From contig JADKCY010000006.1 of NCBI GenBank assembly GCA_016718605.1, forward strand, positions 1-64,000: DNA of 64,000 bases, written 5' to 3'. Shown one piece after another: positions 1 to 8,473 of this stretch. The notes under the pieces were generated by a model that was not told the origin of the DNA, made no database searches, and saw only the letters and a program-made list of their open reading frames with translations. Positions within the stretch are counted from its first letter, which is position 1; each line of letters begins with the position of its first letter. The position numbers were made by a program, and so were the translations under genes. The stretch comes from Lysobacterales bacterium (GTDB lineage Bacteria; Pseudomonadota; Gammaproteobacteria; Xanthomonadales; Xanthomonadaceae).

Positions 1-173
1 TTTGCTTCCCGACCAACGGTAGGTGATCATCAGAGATCGCCTGCTGTGGTGCGTATCGTTGGCGTGTCAGAGGTGCCGCGTCCTTCCGATCAATGGATGG
101 CATGCCATGATGGGTCGCGGGATCGGGGTGCTTGCTGCTAGGCTTCCGCGCCAGAAATTTCAAGGAGCTGACC

Positions 174-659
174 GTGCAGATTGCTGAACGTTGTGTCGTG
201 GCATTTCACTACACGCTGACTGCTACAAATGGCGAGGTTATCGACTCGTCGCAGGGCGGCGATCCGTTGACTTACCTCCACGGCGCCGGGAACATCGTCC
301 CGGGTCTTGAGGCTGCCATGGTTGGTCGCCGGATCGGCGATTGTTTTGATGTCCACGTTGCGGCAGTTGACGGTTACGGTGAACGCGATGAGGGAATGCT
401 TCAGCAGGTCCCGCGAGCCGCATTTCAGGGTGTAGACGAATTGGCGGTCGGGATGAACTTCCAAGCGCAAGGTCCGCAAGGTGTGCTGTCCGTTGTGATC
501 AGTGCGATCGAGGGAGATACGGTTATCGTCGACGCAAACCACCCGTTGGCGGGTCAGGATCTGCATTTCGCCATCGAAGTTGTTTCAGTGCGCGAGGCCT
601 CGCTCGAAGAGTCGCTTCACGGCCATGTTCATGGCGATGGTGGTGTACACCATCACTGA
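174..659 (+). CDS. slyD: FKBP-type peptidyl-prolyl cis-trans isomerase, SlyD-like
   Basis: Predicted cytoplasmic prolyl isomerase and metallochaperone of about 161 residues. The start is the GTG at 174, because AAGGAG lies at 162-167, six bases upstream, and the reading from there (MQIAERCVV...) matches SlyD N-termini; the frame is open further upstream to 132. The FKBP core is interrupted by an inserted chaperone flap (the 'VAAVDGYGERDEGM' region), as in SlyD rather than short FKBPs. The C-terminus is histidine-rich (HGHVHGDGGVHHH), which in SlyD binds nickel and other metals. It appears to be a single-gene unit; 260 bases separate it from the cold-shock gene. Confidence 0.9.
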   Translation: MQIAERCVVAFHYTLTATNGEVIDSSQGGDPLTYLHGAGNIVPGLEAAMVGRRIGDCFDVHVAAVDGYGERDEGMLQQVPRAAFQGVDELAVGMNFQAQGPQGVLSVVISAIEGDTVIVDANHPLAGQDLHFAIEVVSVREASLEESLHGHVHGDGGVHHH

Positions 660-919
660 TTTTTCGATACCTGCCGATTGCTTGAATGGAGGCAGGGTAG
701 CCAAAAGAAAAATTATTTTTCAAATACGCTCGCATGTTGCAAATTCATGGCGTATAGTTAGCGCGCTGTGTTTGCTGGGGTCACCGTGAATCGTGGCCCG
801 ATGGTGTTGGTCACACGATCTGCTCTATCGCTTCACCTTGCTGCTTTCCTCCTTGCAGACTCAGTAGCGCGACGTCCATCGCGAGTGTCATCAACCATCA
901 AGTCTCAGGAGTAAGTCAC
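660..919 (+). promoter_or_regulatory. Intergenic region and probable leader of the cold-shock gene
   Basis: This 260-base stretch holds no convincing gene. An AT-rich block at about 703-725 is followed by TATAGT at 753-758, a possible -10 with no good -35 at 17 bases. If transcription starts there, the cold-shock mRNA would carry a leader of roughly 155 bases, the kind of long 5' UTR known for cspA-type genes. A weak inverted repeat (CCTGCC at 670-675, GGCAGG at 691-696) follows slyD but has no adjoining T-run. A strong Shine-Dalgarno (AGGAG) sits near 906-910. Confidence 0.35.
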
Positions 920-1129
920 ATGTCCGATCGTCAGACCGGCACCGTCAAGTGGTTCAACGACGCCAAGGGTTTCGGCTTCATCAGCCGCGCCGATGGTGAA
1001 GACCTTTTCGTGCATTTCCGCGCGATTATGGGTAATGGTTTCAAGACCTTGCAGGAAGGTCAGAGCGTTAGCTTCGTCGTGACCAAGGGCCCCAAGGGCT
1101 TGCAGGCCGACCAAGTTCAGCCGCTCTAA
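920..1129 (+). CDS. Cold-shock protein, CspA family
   Basis: Single cold-shock (OB-fold) domain of 69 residues, the usual length. Both RNA-binding motifs are present: KGFGFI (RNP1) and LFVHF (RNP2), after the typical GTVKWFN start. The product would bind single-stranded RNA or DNA as an RNA chaperone in the cytoplasm. Whether it is cold-induced or constitutive cannot be told from the protein; the long leader upstream makes post-transcriptional control plausible. It is monocistronic, with a clear intrinsic terminator just after it. Confidence 0.95.
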   Translation: MSDRQTGTVKWFNDAKGFGFISRADGEDLFVHFRAIMGNGFKTLQEGQSVSFVVTKGPKGLQADQVQPL

Positions 1130-1145
1130 GATCCTCGCGATCTTC

Positions 1146-1177
1146 AAAAAGCCTCGGCTCACGCCGGGGCTTTTTTT
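1146..1177 (+). terminator. Rho-independent terminator of the cold-shock gene
   Basis: AAAGCCTCGG pairs with CCGGGGCTTT around a short CTCACG loop (about 10 bp with one G-T pair), and the stem runs straight into a T-tract. It lies 17 bases after the stop codon. Confidence 0.9.
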
Positions 1178-1370
1178 GTGCCTGTCTGTTGGCGAAACGC
1201 GGTGCGTAAGGTCAGCATCAAACGAGAACATGCTCTCGGTCGAAACCAGCATGCACATGGCGGTTGCCCGTCGAATGACAGCCACGACCGGCACCACAAA
1301 CCCGGATTCGGAGTCGGGAGCCAAGATCAACAAGTGTTTTTCAATGCGTCTCCCCGACTCTCCTGCGGCG

Positions 1371-1376
1371 TAAAAT
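1371..1376 (+). promoter_or_regulatory. Candidate -10 element upstream of fumarase
   Basis: TAAAAT in the context GTAAAATCAT, 30 bases before the fumarase start. No good -35 hexamer is seen at 16-18 bases. The same ten-base string occurs upstream of pyrG (62370-62379), which modestly supports both as -10 regions. Confidence 0.35.
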
Positions 1377-1405
1377 CATCCGCTCCCCGAGCGCCAGAGC
1401 CAATC

Positions 1406-2956
1406 GTGAGTACACCCAATCAACTTCCCAAGAACGTGCCGGTCAGCATCCGTCAAGATGATTTCATTCAATCGGTGGCGGATGCACTTCAGTACATCAG
1501 CTATTACCACCCCATCGATTTTATCCAGAACCTGACGGCCGCCTACGAGCGGGAGGAATCACCGGCGGCAAAAGACGCCATGGCGCAGATTCTAATCAAC
1601 TCGCGGATGTCTGCCGAAGGGCATCGCCCGATGTGTCAGGACACGGGCATCGTGACAGTGTTCCTTGAAGTCGGGATGTCCGTTCGTTGGGATGACGCGA
1701 CGATGTCTCTTGAGGATATGTGCAACGAAGGCGTACGACGAGCCTACAACCATCCAGATAACAAGTTGCGTGCGTCGGTACTAGCCGATCCTGCGGGTAA
1801 GCGCGTAAACACGCGTGACAACACCCCGGCTGTTGTCAATATGAAAATTGTCGCTGGCAACACTGTGCAGGTGATCGTTGCGGCCAAAGGGGGTGGTTCG
1901 GAGGCAAAGGCAAAGTTCGCGATGTTGAATCCTTCGGATTCGGTCGTTGACTGGGTGTTGAAGACGGTTCCAACCATGGGGGCGGGCTGGTGTCCGCCAG
2001 GCATGCTGGGTATTGGTATTGGCGGTACGGCAGAGAAAGCGATGCTGCTTGCCAAAGAGGCGCTGATGGAGCCCATTGACATTGCCGATCTGAAGGCGCG
2101 AGGTGCGAGCAGTCGTGCCGAAGAACTGCGCCTTGAGCTATTTGAAAAGGTGAACGCCTTGGGTATTGGTGCTCAGGGACTGGGCGGCCTCACCACGGTT
2201 CTGGACATCAAGATAAAGGACTTTCCAACGCACGCCGCCAACTTGCCAGTTGCCATGATTCCCAATTGTGCGGCAACGCGCCATGCGCATTTCATGCTGG
2301 ATGGCACAGGGCCCGTCAATCTGACCCCGCCGCGACTGCAAGATTGGCCGAGTCTCACCTACGATGCCAGTAAAGGACGACGGGTTGATTTGGATTCCGT
2401 AACCCGCGATGACGTTGCCGCATGGAAGCCAGGTGACGTGTTGCTTCTGAATGGAAAGATGTTTACCGGCCGTGATGCAGCGCATAAACGCATGGTCGAA
2501 ATGTTGGACCGGGGCGAAGCCTTGCCAGTGGATTTGCGTGGCCGCTTTATCTACTACGTGGGACCGGTAGATCCTGTGCGTGATGAGGTGGTGGGGCCTG
2601 CAGGGCCCACCACTGCGACACGGATGGACAAGTTTACAGAGCAGGTTTTGGCGCAGACAGGCTTGCTTGGCATGATTGGCAAGGCTGAACGGGGCCCTGC
2701 AGCGATTGATGCGATCCGCAAGCATGCTTCGGTCTATCTAATGGCTGTCGGCGGTGCGGCATATCTGGTTTCCAAGGCAATAAAATCTGCCAAGGTGGTT
2801 GGTTTTGCAGATCTTGGAATGGAAGCGATTTACGAGTTTGAGGTTCAAGACATGCCGGTGACCGTGGCCGTGGATAGCACGGGTGAGTCCGTTCACAGCA
2901 CAGGACCAAAACACTGGCAGTCGCGAATCGGAAAGATTCCTGTCGTCGTGGCTTGA
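1406..2956 (+). CDS. Fumarate hydratase, class I (iron-sulfur)
   Basis: About 516 residues, the single-chain class I fumarase type that interconverts fumarate and malate in the TCA cycle using a [4Fe-4S] cluster. The GTG start at 1406 (VSTPNQLPKN...) is preferred because the open frame upstream to 1178 reads like noise and crosses the cold-shock terminator's end. Conserved cysteines are visible in MCQDTGIV, GWCPPGMLG and PNCAATRH, consistent with the three cluster ligands. It stands alone, between two terminators. The iron-sulfur enzyme is expected to be oxygen-sensitive; I see no class II fumC in the window. Confidence 0.93.
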   Translation: MSTPNQLPKNVPVSIRQDDFIQSVADALQYISYYHPIDFIQNLTAAYEREESPAAKDAMAQILINSRMSAEGHRPMCQDTGIVTVFLEVGMSVRWDDATMSLEDMCNEGVRRAYNHPDNKLRASVLADPAGKRVNTRDNTPAVVNMKIVAGNTVQVIVAAKGGGSEAKAKFAMLNPSDSVVDWVLKTVPTMGAGWCPPGMLGIGIGGTAEKAMLLAKEALMEPIDIADLKARGASSRAEELRLELFEKVNALGIGAQGLGGLTTVLDIKIKDFPTHAANLPVAMIPNCAATRHAHFMLDGTGPVNLTPPRLQDWPSLTYDASKGRRVDLDSVTRDDVAAWKPGDVLLLNGKMFTGRDAAHKRMVEMLDRGEALPVDLRGRFIYYVGPVDPVRDEVVGPAGPTTATRMDKFTEQVLAQTGLLGMIGKAERGPAAIDAIRKHASVYLMAVGGAAYLVSKAIKSAKVVGFADLGMEAIYEFEVQDMPVTVAVDSTGESVHSTGPKHWQSRIGKIPVVVA

Positions 2957-2967
2957 GTGGGCAGACA

Positions 2968-3000
2968 CAAAAAAACGCCCGGCATTGCCGGGCGTTTTAA
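2968..3000. terminator. Bidirectional terminator between fumarase and phasin
   Basis: AAAACGCCCGGC / GCCGGGCGTTTT hairpin with an ATT loop and an A-run on one side and a T-run on the other. It can therefore serve the plus-strand fumarase and the minus-strand phasin gene, which converge here. Confidence 0.92.
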
Positions 3001-3018
3001 TTTTCCTTGGCGTTGCGT

Positions 3019-3660
3019 TCAGCTCTTGTCGCTGTCGGTATTGCTTGTGCTTGCTGTGGCGCCCTTCGCCGCTTTTGGCTTGTTTGGCAGCTTCGAGGGG
3101 GCAACTTTGGGCGTCGCTTTAACTGCAGGTTTGATCACTTTTGCAGCAGGCTTTTTCTTGGCGGGTTGGACAGCGCTTGTCGTGGTGGTTTTGCTCACCT
3201 TGCGCAATTCCGCGGTCAAACCATCCACACGTGTGGCCAGTTGGCTCAGGTCAGCACTACTCGGCACGCCAAGGCGAACGAGTGCGCGCTGTACCCGATC
3301 TTCGAAGACCTTTTCCAGCTTGTCCCAGGTGTCGGTCGCACGCTCGCGAACCTGACCGACGCCACTTTCAACCGCGCCACGCACTGCATCAACCTGACCG
3401 GTTGCCAGTTTGCGGGTCTTCTGTTCGAGTTTGCTGCCTTCCTTGATCAGCGAATCAAACAACTTGGTGCCTTCTTCCTGGGCGCGTCCGAATGCACCCA
3501 TGCCAGCCAGCCAAATGCTCTGCGCTGATTCCATGATGGACCGCGACAGAACATCCGCCTTGGCTTTGACATCCGGTTTGGCTGCGTTTGCTTTCTTGGT
3601 TTTCGGCGCAGCTTTGGTCGCTGCGGGTTTGGCTTTTACGCTCGCTTTGAACTTGGCCAT
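3019..3660 (-). CDS. Phasin / polyhydroxyalkanoate granule-associated protein
   Basis: 213-residue protein with three parts. The N-terminus is rich in lysine and alanine (KAKPAATKAAPKTKK). A central phasin-like helical region contains QSIWLAGMGAFGRAQEEG and a long amphipathic stretch. The C-terminal tail, again of K/A/P, resembles histone H1-like tails. Proteins of this design (PhaF/PhaI type) coat PHA granules and the basic tail can bind DNA. The start is supported by GAGGAGG just upstream. No PHA synthase gene is in the window, so the link to PHA is from the family only. Confidence 0.8.
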   Translation of the reverse strand: MAKFKASVKAKPAATKAAPKTKKANAAKPDVKAKADVLSRSIMESAQSIWLAGMGAFGRAQEEGTKLFDSLIKEGSKLEQKTRKLATGQVDAVRGAVESGVGQVRERATDTWDKLEKVFEDRVQRALVRLGVPSSADLSQLATRVDGLTAELRKVSKTTTTSAVQPAKKKPAAKVIKPAVKATPKVAPSKLPNKPKAAKGATASTSNTDSDKS

Positions 3661-3741
3661 GCGAAACCTCCTCTGGGATATGAATGTGGTCCCAGCCTAT
3701 TCCCGCTACCTAGAATGTTCACACTATGCGCAAGCGACGGT

Positions 3742-5124
3742 TCAGCGAGTGCGATCTGCTCGCGACGTGCGCCTCGAAAGGCGACCGTCAATGAGTTGAT
3801 CAATGTCATCCAGAGCGCGAGCCAACTTGGCTGTGGTGTGTGTGCGCCGCGGGGTCTCGCGTCTTTCCAGATCGCGCAAAATGTGGGTTGCATCGACCTC
3901 CAGTGCGGCTGTATTCAGACGGAGGCCATGCTTCTTGAGCATGGGTGCCAAGTTGGTTTGTTGCGCCTTGAGATCTCGCAATGTCGCCCGATACGCATGC
4001 GCGCTGACTCGTTGTCGCGAGGCATAGCTGAAGGCGTTGGTGAAGAACACCTCGGTGTCATTGCGATTCGGTTCAAAAATGAGCTGATCTGTATGCGTGT
4101 ACTGCTGCCGGTATTTGGCAAGGCCAACTTGCATGCGCGACTGCAACAGCGTTCGGAACGTTTGCGAAAGCACCATCGGCAAGCCACCTTCAGCCAGACT
4201 GCTCAGCGGTTCGCCTTCCGGGCCAAGTGCGTGTCGACCATCAAATGGCACCAGTGGGTTCAAACCGATGAGCAGATCGATATCTTCATCCAGCGCCACA
4301 GATCCATGCATGGTTCGACGCAGCGCGCCATCGACGAGATGCCGCCCGTTCAGGCGCACCGGTGGATAGAGACCGGGGAGCGCGGAGCTGGCTTGAACAG
4401 CGATTGAAATTGGCACATCGTCCCAGCCTGCGGCGCCAAATCGGACAGTTTCGCCGTCATCCAAGTCCACTGCGATCACAAACAGTTTTCGCGAAAGCTC
4501 GCGAAAATCATTGCTGCGTCCGTTGCGGGTAAACGCATCGCGTAGGAAACGTTCAACCCCACTGTTATCGAATAACCCGTTGGGAATCAGGCCGCCGAAG
4601 TGCCCCAACAGATCGGTGAGTCCGCTATCAAACGGGTTTCTCAAGGCCTCGCGCCACCAGTCTCCGACCAATCGCGGCAGACTCGCGGCGCGTCTCGCGT
4701 ACTCAAGGAACGCCGGACGAACGAAGGACTCAGGGTGAAAGGCTGCATCATCCTTGTCACCGGTCAGGAAGATCCGGCACATGGTCGGCGTATCAATTCG
4801 GTTAGCCAACGCTGCCGCGAGAAACGCACCAGAGCTGACCCCGACATAGACCGTCAGATGGGTAAGATCTAGGCCGTCAATCGCATCATCTAGTGCACGC
4901 AAGGCACCCAGTTCGTACATGCCGCCGATAGGGCCGCCACCTGCAATGGCCAGGCCGATTCTGGGCGCGCGCTTTTTGCGTTGCTTGGCGATCTGGATGG
5001 ATAGCATGTGGGGCTTGGAGACTCGAAAGTAGTGATTGTAGAGTGCTTGGCCCGAATCTTCGCTCAAATCCCCATGCCGGTAGGACTTTCCCTGCGATTG
5101 CAGCGCTTGCTGGAGGCCAATCAT
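3742..5124 (-). CDS. Patatin-like phospholipase
   Basis: About 460 residues from the ATG at 5124. The patatin catalytic elements are present: the glycine-rich oxyanion-hole loop AGGGPIGG (residues 61-68), the nucleophile motif GVSSG (95-99), and the dyad aspartate in VDGAL later in the chain. Such enzymes hydrolyse acyl esters of lipids. The frame is open upstream to 5445, but that part looks like the antisense of the plus-strand gene. The chosen start keeps the YNHYFRVSKPHM segment, which I remember as conserved in relatives; the next ATG at 5007 would avoid overlap with the divergent gene. No signal peptide is seen. Neighbours are a phasin gene and an unknown protein gene. Confidence 0.85.
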   Translation of the reverse strand: MIGLQQALQSQGKSYRHGDLSEDSGQALYNHYFRVSKPHMLSIQIAKQRKKRAPRIGLAIAGGGPIGGMYELGALRALDDAIDGLDLTHLTVYVGVSSGAFLAAALANRIDTPTMCRIFLTGDKDDAAFHPESFVRPAFLEYARRAASLPRLVGDWWREALRNPFDSGLTDLLGHFGGLIPNGLFDNSGVERFLRDAFTRNGRSNDFRELSRKLFVIAVDLDDGETVRFGAAGWDDVPISIAVQASSALPGLYPPVRLNGRHLVDGALRRTMHGSVALDEDIDLLIGLNPLVPFDGRHALGPEGEPLSSLAEGGLPMVLSQTFRTLLQSRMQVGLAKYRQQYTHTDQLIFEPNRNDTEVFFTNAFSYASRQRVSAHAYRATLRDLKAQQTNLAPMLKKHGLRLNTAALEVDATHILRDLERRETPRRTHTTAKLARALDDIDQLIDGRLSRRTSRADRTR

Positions 5125-5781
5125 CGATGGCGAGATCCGATTGCGAATCCGCTCAACTGCTCGCCGCATCTCGCCGAACTGCAACGTTGGCAAGCTGGGC
5201 GCTTGCGCCGCAGCTTTCGTGACCTTTTGGCGCAGCCAGACACGCGTTTGGCGGCAGAGTTCTTCCTGCACGATCTGTATGGCGATCACGATGTCAGCGC
5301 GCGCGACCAAGGTATTGCTAGGGTCATGCCGTTGATGCAACGTTTGTTGCCCGAGGCATTCTTGCAAACCGCTGCCGACGGCATCGAATTGGCAGTGCTC
5401 AGTCACGCCATGGATTTGCGGGTTGCGCGTGAGTGCCTTAGCCAATCCTTAGGAACTCTGGACGCGCAGCACTATGCCCACGCGTATCGTCGAGCGGGGC
5501 ATCCACGCTTGCGGCGCCAACAAATTGATTTAGTCGTGCGAATTGGGCTGGCCTTGGGCGATGCTGTGCGCAAGCCTGCTCTAGGTCGATTGCTCCGCGC
5601 TTCGCGACTGCCAGCGAGGATGTCAGGTTTGGGCGAATTGCAGCAATTTCTCGAGCGTGGCTTCAGCGCTTTCGCGAAGATTGACGATGTGACGTTTTTC
5701 CTGCGGCGGATCGAGGTACAAGAACGCGAGGTCAGTCGCCGACTGTTTGCAGGCCTGAGCAATCCGTTTACTGACACCTGA
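5074..5781 (+). CDS. Conserved hypothetical protein, head-to-head with the patatin gene
   Basis: I do not recognise a named family with certainty. The 235-residue reading from ATG 5074 looks like genuine protein: charged, helical and with a striking core, FFLHDLYGDHDVSARD, followed by RVMPLMQRLLPE and ADGIELAVLSHAMDLR. There are no membrane segments or signal peptide. The frame is open to a GTG at 5008. No good ribosome-binding site is seen before either start. It lies divergent to the patatin gene with a roughly 50-base overlap of their 5' ends if both preferred starts are right, so shared control is likely. Function unknown. Confidence 0.7.
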   Translation: MPVGLSLRLQRLLEANHRWRDPIANPLNCSPHLAELQRWQAGRLRRSFRDLLAQPDTRLAAEFFLHDLYGDHDVSARDQGIARVMPLMQRLLPEAFLQTAADGIELAVLSHAMDLRVARECLSQSLGTLDAQHYAHAYRRAGHPRLRRQQIDLVVRIGLALGDAVRKPALGRLLRASRLPARMSGLGELQQFLERGFSAFAKIDDVTFFLRRIEVQEREVSRRLFAGLSNPFTDT

Positions 5782-5995
5782 GCTCTCCTCCGGTTTAGTA
5801 GCGCTTGATGTCGCACGCTGCCAATGGTGACCCCATTCAGTGACATCAGCTTGATGTTGACCTTTACGGGCTTGATTTCGACCGTGCCAACCTTGCCGCG
5901 GAGGATGGTCTGGTGTGTTCAAAGGTCCTTGGGTAACGAGGTCTGGTCGAAACTCGGGTCTTGCGTCCGCTACGATTTGATCGCATCGTGCCGGG

Positions 5996-7441
5996 ATGAA
6001 TACCGTATTTGACATTGCCTATTCGCGCCTTCTGGCACCTGCGGGATTGGATGACACCGCGTTGGACCTGGCATTCTCGCGATTGCTCTCGCCCGGCATC
6101 GATTTCGCCGATCTTTACTTTCAGCACTCGCGTCATGAAAGTTGGGCCCTGGACGATGGCATCGTCAAAGAAGGCTCGCATAGCATCGAACAAGGTGTGG
6201 GAGTGCGAGCGATTTCGGGCGAAAAGACGGGGTTTGCCTATTCCGATGACATCCGATTGGAATCGTTGCTGGAGGCCGCCAGTGCGGCGCGTGCAATTGC
6301 GCGCGCAGGACAGCAAGCCAGCACGGCCGCGCGATTGGTTGTCGCCGGCCGAGACTTGTACGTGCCCGGTGATCCGATCGACAGTCTGGATAACGATGCC
6401 AAGGTTCGTTTGTTGCGCGAGGTGGATGCCTTTGTGCGCTCATGCGATCCACGGGTGATCCAAGTATCGGTCAGTCTGGCAGGCGTGTTGGATACCGTTT
6501 TGATCGCACGTTCGGATGGTGTTCTGGCGGGTGATGTGCGCCCGCTGGTGCGTTGTAACGTGCAGGTTATTGTTGAACAGCAAGGTCGTCGCGAACAGGG
6601 CTACGCCGGCGGTGGCGGACGTTACGGCTACCCGGAACTGTTACAAAGCGGACGCGCATTTGATTTCGCGCGAGAAGCGCTTCGTCAGGCGTTGGTGAAT
6701 CTTGATGCGGTCGATGCGCCGGCGGGCCAGATGCCGGTGGTGCTCGGGCCCGGTTGGCCGGGGGTGTTGCTGCATGAGGCGGTGGGGCACGGTCTGGAAG
6801 GTGACTTCAATCGAAAAGGCACGTCGACCTATGCTGGGCGGATGGGTGAGAAAGTGGCTTCGTCACTATGCACGATCGTTGATGACGGCACCTTGGTGGG
6901 GCGTCGTGGCTCACTCAATCTGGATGATGAAGGCCATCCCACGCAATGCACGACCTTAATTGAAGAAGGGCGTTTGGTGGGCTACATGCAAGATAGCTTG
7001 AATGCACGGTTGATGGGCGTCGCACCGACCGGTAATGGTCGCCGGGAGAGTTTTGCTGCGCTACCAATGCCGCGGATGACCAATACCTACATGCTGCCAG
7101 GCGTGCATGATCCGGAAGAAATCATCCGGTCGGTGTCGCGTGGCTTGTACGCGCCGAATTTTGGCGGTGGCCAGGTCGACATCACCTCGGGAAAGTTCGT
7201 TTTCTCCGCCAGCGAGGCCTACCTGATTGAGGATGGCCGCATAACTGCGCCCGTGAAAGGGGCAACACTGATCGGCGTCGGTCCGGAAACCATGAATCGC
7301 GTGTGCATGGTTGGGAATGATCTTCGTTTGGATGCAGGTGTCGGTATTTGCGGCAAGGACGGGCAAAGTGTGCCGGTAGGTGTCGGACAGCCAACCCTCA
7401 AAATCGAACAGATGACGGTCGGTGGCACTCGCGCGAGTTGA
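5996..7441 (+). CDS. tldD: Metalloprotease TldD
   Basis: 481-residue TldD, the usual length. The zinc-binding motif HExxxH is present as HEAVGHGLEGDF (His260, Glu261, His265), and the conserved GGGQVDITSGKFVFSASEAY stretch is near the C-terminus. With PmbA/TldE it forms a cytoplasmic protease that trims unfolded leader peptides, including the microcin B17 leader. No pmbA is in this window, which is common since the two genes are often unlinked. wrbA follows 16 bases later and is probably co-transcribed. The 214 bases upstream hold no gene I can support. Confidence 0.95.
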   Translation: MNTVFDIAYSRLLAPAGLDDTALDLAFSRLLSPGIDFADLYFQHSRHESWALDDGIVKEGSHSIEQGVGVRAISGEKTGFAYSDDIRLESLLEAASAARAIARAGQQASTAARLVVAGRDLYVPGDPIDSLDNDAKVRLLREVDAFVRSCDPRVIQVSVSLAGVLDTVLIARSDGVLAGDVRPLVRCNVQVIVEQQGRREQGYAGGGGRYGYPELLQSGRAFDFAREALRQALVNLDAVDAPAGQMPVVLGPGWPGVLLHEAVGHGLEGDFNRKGTSTYAGRMGEKVASSLCTIVDDGTLVGRRGSLNLDDEGHPTQCTTLIEEGRLVGYMQDSLNARLMGVAPTGNGRRESFAALPMPRMTNTYMLPGVHDPEEIIRSVSRGLYAPNFGGGQVDITSGKFVFSASEAYLIEDGRITAPVKGATLIGVGPETMNRVCMVGNDLRLDAGVGICGKDGQSVPVGVGQPTLKIEQMTVGGTRAS

Positions 7442-7457
7442 TGGCAGGGACGCAAAC

Positions 7458-8054
7458 ATGAGTGAGATTCTGGTGCTCTATTACAGCCGTGGGGGTTCAG
7501 TTGCCGCCTTGGCACGACAGTTGGCGCGGGGCGTGGAGGAAGTTCCCGGCGTCCATGCCTGCTTGCGCAGTGTTCCGCCGGTTGCGGTGGTGACTCAGGT
7601 TGCCGCGGCGCCCGAGCCAGAGGACGGTGCGCCCTACGTCGAGAAGGCCGATTTGCAGCGTTGCGATGGCCTGTTGCTTGGCAGTCCGACGCGGTTCGGA
7701 AACATGGCTGCACCAATGAAGTACTTTCTCGACTCACTGGGTGCGGAATGGGCTTCGGGAACCTTGCAGGGGAAACCCGCAGCGGTGTTTACCTCGACCG
7801 CTTCGATGCATGGTGGCCAGGAGGCTACCTTGCTGACCATGCTGCTGCCCTTGCTGCATCACGGCATGTGGATAGGCGGTATTCCGTTCACCGAGCCTGC
7901 GCTCAGTCACACCCGAACAGGCGGAACACCCTACGGCGCAAGCCATGTGGCCGGACCAGCCGATGATCCAGTGCTCAGTGAGGAGGAAAAACTACTGGCA
8001 CGCGCGTTGGGACGGCGTGTTGCCATTGCCGCACAACGCTTGCGTGCAGCGTGA
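7458..8054 (+). CDS. wrbA: NAD(P)H:quinone oxidoreductase, WrbA family
   Basis: Flavodoxin-like protein of 198 residues. It begins with the FMN-phosphate loop (VLYYSRGGSVAAL) and contains the WrbA-typical GSPTRFGNMAAPMKYFLD and FTSTASMHGGQEATLL segments. WrbA proteins are FMN-dependent tetramers that reduce quinones by two electrons, limiting semiquinone formation. The ATG at 7458 is preceded by a GGCAGGGA ribosome-binding site. The stop overlaps the start of the DUF2069 gene (GTGA), indicating translational coupling. Confidence 0.93.
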   Translation: MSEILVLYYSRGGSVAALARQLARGVEEVPGVHACLRSVPPVAVVTQVAAAPEPEDGAPYVEKADLQRCDGLLLGSPTRFGNMAAPMKYFLDSLGAEWASGTLQGKPAAVFTSTASMHGGQEATLLTMLLPLLHHGMWIGGIPFTEPALSHTRTGGTPYGASHVAGPADDPVLSEEEKLLARALGRRVAIAAQRLRAA

Positions 8055-8473
8055 GTATTGATCCCTATAGCATCAAGGTGCCCGATGAAGTCGGGCGGCT
8101 GGCACATCGTCTGGGCGAATGGGCCCTCGTTTCGCTGATTGTTTTGCAACTGGTTTGGTACTTGCGAGTCGCGCCACCACAGTCGATTCCTTTGGCTTGG
8201 GTGTTGGGAATCATGCTGACGCCCTTGCTGATTCCCGCGATCGGGCTTCTTTTGCGTCGTCCAAAGGCGTTGTTCTGGGCGGGATTCATGTCGATGCTGC
8301 ACTTCATGCATGGTGTCAGTGAGGCATGGGCAGTACCCGAAGTGCGTACCGTCGCGATAATTGAGGTGCTGTTGAGCACGTTGCTTGCCTGCTCGGCAGG
8401 GTGGCATGGCATGGCAAGACGCAAAGCTTGGCGGCGCCTCTACAACGATGCCATCGGTAAGCCCTCAGTGTGA
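8051..8473 (+). CDS. DUF2069 inner-membrane protein
   Basis: 140-residue integral membrane protein with about four predicted hydrophobic segments (near residues 23-41, 47-66, 72-88 and 100-117) and a basic C-terminal end. It matches my memory of DUF2069 proteins, which commonly sit right after wrbA in proteobacteria. The function is unknown. It starts with GTG inside the wrbA stop, and its last nine bases overlap the 3' end of the convergent protease gene. Confidence 0.85.
   Translation: MSIDPYSIKVPDEVGRLAHRLGEWALVSLIVLQLVWYLRVAPPQSIPLAWVLGIMLTPLLIPAIGLLLRRPKALFWAGFMSMLHFMHGVSEAWAVPEVRTVAIIEVLLSTLLACSAGWHGMARRKAWRRLYNDAIGKPSV

Noticed and set aside
1..173. Possible gene end or promoter before slyD
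   Set aside because: I see no coding pattern continuing from upstream and no clear promoter, apart from the slyD ribosome-binding site.
1178..1405. N-terminal extension of fumarase
   Set aside because: It begins in the cold-shock terminator's T-run, has a composition unlike protein, and the fumarase family starts at about 1406.
5125..5445. Upstream extension of the patatin gene by 107 residues
   Set aside because: This part is antisense to the conserved core of the plus-strand hypothetical protein and reads as low-similarity sequence.
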